64,000 nt of DNA. It comes from Ulota crispa (lineage: Eukaryota > Streptophyta > Bryopsida > Orthotrichales > Orthotrichaceae). Shown here piece by piece: positions 57,313-64,000 of the stretch. A model generated the notes under the pieces. That model saw only the letters and a list, made by a program, of their open reading frames with translations, was not told the origin of the DNA and ran no database searches. The DNA is taken from contig OY987246.1 of assembly GCA_963920765.1 (NCBI GenBank), positions 7,194,501 to 7,258,500 of the forward strand. The letters are read 5' to 3'. The position numbers and the translations under genes were made by a program. How positions within the stretch are numbered: position 1 is the stretch's first letter; each line of letters starts with the position of its first letter.

Positions 57313-57707
57313 GAGCATCTCCACCGATTAACAAAATACGAGAGGACAGCGTGGTCGGAGGCTCTTTGCCCATCTCGGATCTCCACCGGTGATACGGGGG
57401 GCAAAATTTTCTGAGCGGCCTCGCTAGAATGTCTTCCGGGGATGGTGAGTTGCCAAAAAAAACTACATTCTCAGGGCGCTGGAATATCATAAGTTCGTGT
57501 AAATTTGGGGTGTGACGACTGCAATTACAGAATGTTGGCAAGCCGTGGGCCGTTGGATGAGTGACGCAAGTTTGATTTGGCCGCTCAGCACATTGGAAGG
57601 AGAGGCATGGGTGGGGATCCCACAACTTCCCCGGCCATAATTGTTGCTTTGGGCCCGTGGAAACTCATCTGGCAAGTCTGAAAAACTTGCAACCAGTGGA
57701 GATGCTC
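57313..57707. mobile_element. 395-bp GAGCATCTCCAC-family element
   Basis: TAA|GAGCATCTCCACCG at the left, GTGGAGATGCTC|TAA at the right; 3-bp TAA duplication at 57310-57312 and 57708-57710. The 125-codon minus-strand frame inside (57248-57625) spans two elements and is not a gene. Confidence 0.88.
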
Positions 57708-57766
57708 TAATAAATTTGAAATAAAAAGACTACTGTACTTTTATGTCCTTGCACAAGTGAATGTAA

Positions 57767-58089
57767 GAGCAACTCCACTTGGCCTTCAAAAATCGGCCGG
57801 CAGCAGGGAACTACCAGTCCCTTGAGCATTGGAGGCTTTTTGAAGCCGCACCAGCACTGCATCTGGTCCGAGATTATGCTAGGGTCGCCTTCCCACATTT
57901 TATGCATGGCTTATTTGCTACCTTTGCCGTGCAGGTTTGTTGATCGGCATTTCTATTGCTTCTCGTTTCTTGTCTTTGTCGCTTCTCTTTTCTCGCCTTT
58001 TTCACTCGCATGTTTTCGTCAATTCCTCGAGCATGAGCTTTTGCGTGCATGTTTCCTAGCGGACGAGTGAGGCACATCACACTGCTTCC
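57767..58089. mobile_element. GAGCAACTCCAC-family element, right end uncertain
   Basis: Starts TAA|GAGCAACTCCACTTGGCC; the first ~60 bp are close to the start of 38355-38779. No matching GATGCTC end is found before the next element begins at 58093, so the right part has probably been lost or replaced. Confidence 0.55.
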
Positions 58090-58092
58090 TTA

Positions 58093-58528
58093 GAGCGTCT
58101 CCACTCGGCCTGCTGGCCTAGCTTGCAGCGTTGGCCCGTAGGATCAGGCGGAGTCTAGGCTCCTCCACCCGATGTCGGTAGTGCCAAGCCAGGGGGGCGG
58201 CTAGCAGCCCAGGGCAAGGTCAAGCCGGCAAATCGCTTCTTGATGGCGGCCCATGGAGGAAAAATGCCGGGTGAGTTGTGCAATGACGTTCTACAAGTGT
58301 CAAGCAAAAGAAAAAAAGCTCACGAGGACAGCAGAGCTTGCAGGGACTGGGCAGCGAGGCACTGGCTTGGGTGGAGCGCTTCAATCAGATTGGAGAGCCG
58401 TGATGGCTTTCCACCTGGCTGCAGAACCTAGCCTAGCAGCCGGAGTGGAGCTGCTCTTAAACCAGCTTTGCCGGGCACGTTGAAGTATCAAATGCCAGCT
58501 TTGCACAGCAGTACAGGTGCGGATGCTC
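58093..58528. mobile_element. 436-bp GAGCATCTCCAC-family element
   Basis: TTA|GAGCGTCTCCACTCGG at the left and GTGCGGATGCTC|TAA at the right. An inner inverted pair (CTCGGCCTGC and CTGGCTGCAG) and high GC. No transposase. Confidence 0.75.
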
Positions 58529-58649
58529 TAAGGTTTTCCACCCAGGCCCGCATTTCCGAATTTGTAGTAAGGTAGGCGCACCCATAAGCGTGGAAATAAG
58601 GGTTTTGGAGTAGGTAAAACAATTGACTAACTATAAAAAAAATATTGTA

Positions 58650-58975
58650 AGTTAGAAAATGGAAACCAAAACTATTGGCATCAATTTCAAGGTTCCACCT
58701 GCAAGCATTTGTTCACAAAGATTTTTCAAAGTCCAAAATCACCGAAATTGTAAGAACCATGTGTAAGAGATGTTAATCACAAGGCTTGTTGGTTCTGAAA
58801 TAGTGAGATGGGTACTCAAAACCTCATGCTAGTCACCCACAACCATCACTTCATCACCCATAACCATCACTCAACCACCCACAACCATTTGTTTTTTTAT
58901 TGATTAGCCTTGCCAGTGTCAGGTGACGAGCATGGGGACGCAAGGCTTATGGATGCTGCTACCTTATGCAATACT
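58650..58975 (+). repeat. Diverged third copy of the 59.4-60.2 kb palindrome arm
   Basis: AAATGGAAACCAAAACTATTGGC, AATTTCAA, CAAGCATTTGTTCACAAAG, TCCAAAATCACCGAAATTGT, ATAGTGAGATGGGTACTCAA and CACCCACAACCATCACTTC match the left arm at 59430-59790 in order, with more differences than the two arms show to each other. Confidence 0.8.
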
Positions 58976-59282
58976 GTAGCAAAGCCGCTGTAGTTGGCCC
59001 GGCCAATAGAGAGTGAGAGATGTAGGCCAGGGCATAAGGCGCAGGTGTCGGGACATGTGTGGATCGAAACGAATAGCGGACGAAAGCGGCAGCTGAAGGA
59101 CGATTCCCTTTCCATTGCCGGCTGACTATCCAGCACTGCATCCAACTACGCACATGCGCCTTGTTGTCCTCCTTCTCATTCCACCCAACCCGCCAGCTCA
59201 CCTGCCAGCTCACCTGCCACGTCAACTGCCACATCTTCCGCCATCCTTTATCCATGCGACGGAATCCGAACTGTACCAACAC

Positions 59283-60346
59283 GGCTCGGTTTACTGCACA
59301 TACGTCGATCTGGGCATCGCCCCTGTCAGGGCCGAAAATAAACTGTCTCCCTGGCTGCCCTGCTGCCTCTTGCGATTGAACTGCCCAGAGCGACTCAAGC
59401 TTCGGTCGAGCTTCATGTGGTCAAGCTAGGAAGTGGAAATCAAAATACTGGCATAAATTTCAAAACTCTAATTGCAAGCATTTGGTCACAACAAATTTTC
59501 AAGTCCAAAATCACTAAAATTGTATAGTTGTGAGTAGGAGATGCTACAAACAACTCTTAGTGAAGTCTTTAGTGTGCTCATATGCTCATAACACTAACTT
59601 GAGGAGTTCTTAAATAGTGAGATAGGGCACTTAAAACCATCATGTCAATCACCCAAAACCATCACTTTGTCACCCAAAACCAATTCTTTTCTACACCTAG
59701 AAATGACTAACAAAATTATGTGTCACACTAGCTTGTAGGCAATGCCTCTAGGGACACCCACGGAGAGGGATGACGCTACCTTACAAAAAGATCATTTAGA
59801 CACATTTAGTCAATTTGGACGTGTCAATTTGGACCCAATTTTTTTGTAAAGTAGCGTCATCCCTCTCCGTGGGTGTCCCCAGAGGCATTGCCTACAAGCT
59901 AGTGTGACACATAATTTTGTTAGTCATTTCTAGGTGTAGAAAAGAATTGGTTTTGGGTGACAAAGTGATGGTTTTGGGTGATTGACATGATGGTTTTAAG
60001 TGCCCTATCTCACTATTTAAGAACTCCTCAAGTTAGTGTTATGAGCATATGAGCACACTAAAGACTTCACTAAGAGTTGTTTGTAGCATCTCCTACTCAC
60101 AACTATACAATTTTAGTGATTTTGGACTTGAAAATTTGTTGTGACCAAATGCTTGCAATTAGAGTTTTGAAATTTATGCCAGTATTTTGATTTCCACTTC
60201 CTAACTTGACCACATGAAGCTCGACCAAAGCTTGAGTCGCTCTGGGCAGTTCAGTCGCAAGAGGCAGCAGGGCAGCTAGGGAGACAGTTTATTTTCGGCC
60301 CTAATAGGGGCAGGGCCCAGATTGACATATGTGCAGTAAACCGGGC
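59283..60346. repeat. 1.06-kb near-perfect palindrome
   Basis: Arms of about 510 bp (59283-59790 and 59829-60346) around a ~38-bp spacer. Matches are near base-for-base from GGGATGACGCTACCTTAC outward to GGTTTACTGCACATA..TC. Differences concentrate at the outer ends (near 59300-59440 and 60200-60346). The high identity implies recent formation or ongoing gene conversion. Open frames at 59115-59429 overlap the outer left arm and have no family resemblance. Confidence 0.95.
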
Positions 60347-60426
60347 CTACCAACACCTTCAAACAAAACTTCGGCACCGTCGACAACTTCGGCATGACCC
60401 TCGTATCCCTTGAGTCCTTGACCTTG

Positions 60427-60718
60427 AGGCCTGGTTTTCTCAATCATGATTGGTTGAAATTTGGCTTTTTTCAGCTGCTAGGTTTAGACTACGGGTTTGT
60501 CCAGTACTTTTACATCCATCTTCACCAACCAATATAGCCACATTAGCGGCCAAGATAGTGAAATTTTGGGGCTGCTCCAAGGGTGGTACCAAACTTGTTT
60601 GGCAGAGGCACACTCTTGGATGACACACGATTACACGGAAACTTTTTTGGCTACCGAACCAATGGCAGGCGTGCCAATTCTGCCATTTCATCCAGCTGCT
60701 AGTTTGAACCAGGCCTAA
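60427..60718. mobile_element. Possible 292-bp MITE (AGGCCTGGTT ends)
   Basis: AGGCCTGGTTTTCTC at the left and, reverse complemented, AGGCCTGGTTCAAAC at the right. CAGCTGCTAG occurs as an inner block near both ends. Target duplication not clear. Confidence 0.5.
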
Positions 60719-61120
60719 TCCTAAGGGCATCCTCCATCAGGAGCCTGCATCAAGCTCGGTTAACAGTAATTACTAAGTTTTTTCCGAGTGGCCTTGATTG
60801 ACGCAGATGGCACACCAGCTTCTCCAATCCAACTTGCACCCAGGTAGCAAGACTTTGAACTTCATTTCTTTTGTTACGTGTTTTTGACACAATCTATATT
60901 TCTGGTTTGCAAAATAATCATTGTTTCTCTAATAGCAATATACAAAGAAAAATTTGAAGAACTCTTGAAGGTCGCTGAAACTATTGAGTGTGGGTTAGGT
61001 TTTGCTAACTCCTTCAAGATCACATCCCACTTGCAGGGTGCATTGGACTAAGTTTATAGTTCTCTAGCGTGATAGTATCAATGCAAGGGTATTAACCCAA
61101 CTAGATTAAGGATTCTCTAA
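60719..61120. other. No gene recognised
   Basis: No terminal repeat or credible frame. Confidence 0.4.
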
Positions 61121-61536
61121 GAGCATCTCCACCCTTCCTCACCACATGGGCAAATATTGGGCCCAAGCTTGTCGCGGCTGCAAGCTGAGGTCCACCAAGG
61201 ACTTGCCAAACGCCAGAATTTCTCTGGCCTCGCCAAGACGCACCTCCAAGACACTAAGCTGCAATGTCTCCATCAAATTTCCCTACCCTTAAATCTTTGT
61301 CTTCTAGTGTCTTTTTTTGGAAGTTAATCCAAAAGTTTCATTAAAGAACTTTCAGCCTTGATTGACAGAAGCCACGTAGCAGGGAATTTTGATTGAGGCC
61401 CCACTTGTATCCTTTGACAACTAAATTTTCTAGTGAACGCTGGACTTCCCACCCAGAATCACCCTTGCCAAATAGATCTGCGCTTGCCATAGCTTGTTTG
61501 GTGTGCTCAATTTATCAAGAAAGGGTGGAGATGCTC
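61121..61536. mobile_element. 416-bp GAGCATCTCCAC-family element
   Basis: TAA|GAGCATCTCCACCCTT at the left and AAGGGTGGAGATGCTC|TAC at the right: 16-bp perfect terminal repeats, near-matching 3-bp flanks. Confidence 0.88.
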
Positions 61537-61987
61537 TACAGGGCAATTCATACTATGCCCCTCAAATCGCACTTCAAGGCGAGATTTTAGCTTGATTGAA
61601 TTATCAAGGACAAAAACAAGTTTTAAAAGAAATCATGAATACTTTTTATTCAAAAGCAAATGTGGGACTTGGGCTGAAAATTGGATCAATCACAATGGTC
61701 AACTCAAAGCTTGAACAAAGTCTCATCATTTTGGTGCCAACACCTATAAAAAGCGTTGCCATGTAAGTAAAATGCAATGATCTGTGACGTGGGATTTGGG
61801 ACATAATTTGAATTGTCAAGTTCTAACTTTTCTCTCTCAAGCAATCAAATATTGAGATTTTAGTGAAAAGTGGGGTGTGGGAAGTGGGACATAGTGTAAA
61901 CTGCTCCTAAAATGACAATTTAGGTCTTGGTGGGCGTTCAAAGAATTACAAAAAGAATGAAAAACAAAAACAATAGATGCTTTAAGC
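61537..61987. other. No gene recognised
   Basis: Contains GTGGGATTTGGGACATA and GTGGGAAGTGGGACATAGTG at about 61788 and 61868, resembling the GGGACTT-rich tail at 31.0-31.1 kb; probably an end of the same kind of small element. Confidence 0.4.
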
Positions 61988-62294
61988 TAGGAACACCTAT
62001 AAGCATTAGTTTAAGGGTTTTGAACATGATGATTTTTTATAAACATCTAGCAAATTATAGGATCCTGTAAGCAACAAAAAATAATGAGTTTGCACTTTTG
62101 AATGTATTATTTGGATATTGTGAGAATATATTGTGAGTTTTTAAAGAGCACACTGCTATTGTACGCATAACCAACACTAAGGTTTCATGTTCACATGTTG
62201 TACATCCTTGTAATTACATCTATTTACTTCTACAGATTTTCCAAGATTTTAGAGGCTATTGTTATGGGAACACTAACGCTTACAGGTGTTCCTA
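61988..62294. mobile_element. 307-bp MITE (TAGGAACACCTATAAGC ends)
   Basis: TAGGAACACCTATAAGCATTAG at the left and, reverse complemented, TAGGAACACCTGTAAGCGTTAG at the right (20 of 22). The right flank TACCTTA resembles the AGGTAG-family end, and a solo TAAGGTAGGCGCACCCATAAGC lies at 58568. Confidence 0.75.
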
Positions 62295-64000
62295 CCTTAC
62301 ATGGGTGTATGACCAAGTCACAGAAAGAAAGAAAAAAAAAAAACCATATGGAGAATTAGCTTGAAATATGGGCAGAAATCGAATGAGCTTTCAAGTTTCT
62401 TATGTGGACGTTGCAAGCAATCATAGAAGAATTTGACATTGCAAGTAATGCAACAAATGATCCGTGTTGAGCTAAACTAAAGAACTTCTGCAAAGACTAC
62501 CACAACAAAGCAGTGCTCTTGCACCCAAAAAAAAATCATGTGAACACCATGTCCTTGGAGCTGAATGCGTATTTTAAGATTTAAGTTTTTAAGAGTGCCA
62601 ACTTCAAAATGTGGACAATGACTAGTTTCAAACGCTTATTGTGGGAGTTGCTTGAAAGGAATAAGGTTCATCCAAATATCACAAGATGGCAATGTTTGTT
62701 TGCTGTTCAATTTTGTGACTAGTTTGATCATGGATTTGCTTCATGATTTTTGAACAAGGTTTTGAATCAGGCCATGTAGAGATGGAAGTAAACAAAAAAC
62801 TTGCAAATTAGAAGATTTTGTTTAAGGAATTGCTTAAACCACACAAAAATTTGACTGGAAAGCTCCAAATCTACATGCTACCCATCTCTTGTGCGCTCTA
62901 ATTGTATCTATGCTTTGGGAGGCTTTATCCATGTAAAACTTGCTTGCTCTTCAAGTGAGATGCTTACACAAACTTCTTAAAAGTAGCTATTCTTGATGCA
63001 AAACCTCCTCCCTTGTGGTCCATAGCCAACAAGCTCTTGTTCATTCTCAAGGGCATTTGCACCGTGGTCAAAGTTGAAATGAGATGCTTTTGGCTTCAAC
63101 AACAACTGCATTACGGCATAGCGCCTCAAAAAGTCATTCCAATCCACTCTGGTCCAGCTAGAAAATATCCTTAGGATTGAGAAGATTCGTGGTGTAGCTC
63201 GATTAATGGGCAACACTCGTTGGTGGTGTTTCCAATATCTCTCAAAAAGTGGAACTGCTCCAAAATAGGGTTTTGCAAAAACTAACAGTTGACCCTAAAC
63301 GCCCAAGCCCATATTTTTCAGAAAAACACTGAAGATGGCAATTTTCAGTCGCTTCGTCTCAAGAACAATGTTCTTTTTTATTCTATAAACCAAATTGCCG
63401 GATCTTGCATTAGACCTATGCAAGGAGCTATGGTGAAAGTTACATGGGGTTCAATCATATGGATTAAGGGATATGATCATTTGAAGTTAGTATAAAAAGT
63501 TTTTTTGACCTATGTCCAAAATCTTTAAGCCCCTTTTATCACATATGGTGGACATTTTTTGCACTTTATGTGGGAGAAGATTTGTACAACATGCTCTAAA
63601 TCATGTTAAGCATATTTTCACAAATATTCGTGACCAACAAAGACTTGAAACATGCCCTACTTGGGCCTACATTGCAAACATGTGCTTGGAATTCATGCTA
63701 CACTAAGGTCTTTTGCAAACCAAATTTTTGAGGTCTAATTTTGAATTGTAGAAATAAAAATGGTGTATTGAAAGACTTCATGTTTATTGACAACCATAAA
63801 AACAATTTGAAAAAAAAAAACCAAATCTTTAGTAGTTATTGCATTTCAATTTTTGTATTGATTTAATACAGTAATGTATCTATCTAGTTTCCTTGGACAT
63901 ACTCAAGTGAATGATCATGCCCTCATTGGTTGCCCTTGGGAGAAATCAATGGAAAATGATTTGCCCATGGTCAAGACTAGTGACCAAGAAACAAATTTTT
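62295..64000. other. 1.7 kb, no gene recognised
   Basis: A minus-strand frame at 62977-63216 (LRIFSSWTRVDWNDFLRRYA, LLLKPKASHFNFDHGA) is protein-like and may be a decayed exon, but it has no ATG support, no clear splice sites and no family I recognise. The rest is AT-rich with no repeat structure seen. Confidence 0.35.

Overview
This is a repeat-dominated eukaryotic nuclear window with plant-type gene content. One intact-looking conserved gene is recognisable: ESF1, an 18S rRNA-processing/U3 factor, three exons at about 26.6-30.25 kb on the plus strand. Just downstream lies a decayed BODYGUARD-like alpha/beta-hydrolase (31.28-33.21 kb). The BODYGUARD family and the spliced gene structure suggest a streptophyte (land plant or charophyte alga) with a large genome. 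The exact lineage cannot be fixed from sequence alone. I found no rRNA, tRNA, CRISPR or bacterial feature, and no reverse transcriptase or transposase coding region.

Layout. 0-8.4 kb: AT-rich DNA, a decayed minus-strand gene with a DNA-methylase-like core (1.4-2.35 kb), an 850-bp inverted repeat (5.3-6.15 kb), TTAA-flanked elements, and a threefold ~300-bp tandem repeat with a minisatellite (7.5-8.4 kb). 8.4-24.2 kb: the most unusual part. A decayed multi-exon gene of unknown function (about 12.9-22.9 kb) has a ~7-kb intron. That intron carries about 32 copies of a ~110-bp tandem repeat, split by a 3.0-kb solo-LTR-like insertion with a 5-bp target duplication. The non-coding parts of the gene and its 3' flank carry clusters of a fixed-geometry dyad, TGACT-N6-AGTCA. 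The gene's in-frame stops are almost all TAG. An inverted copy of the 8.2-kb minisatellite closes the segment at 24.2 kb.

24.2-64 kb: ESF1, the BODYGUARD-like remnant, and a dense mosaic of small non-autonomous DNA elements. Several families recur: (i) TTAA-flanked elements of about 940 bp and about 240 bp beginning TTAACCCCT (piggyBac-like target choice); (ii) GAGCATCTCCAC-ended elements of about 400 bp with TAA duplications (PIF/Harbinger-like); (iii) ACACCATATTC-ended foldback elements; (iv) TA-flanked elements beginning AGGTA; (v) AGGGAAAATTTCATG-ended elements. There are also long near-perfect palindromes at 50.6-51.3, 56.1-56.5 and 59.3-60.35 kb.

ESF1 shows two irregularities: its 5' reading frame changes at an A-run, and the expected intron-1 acceptor reads GG instead of AG. 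Both are direct sequence observations that RNA data would settle.
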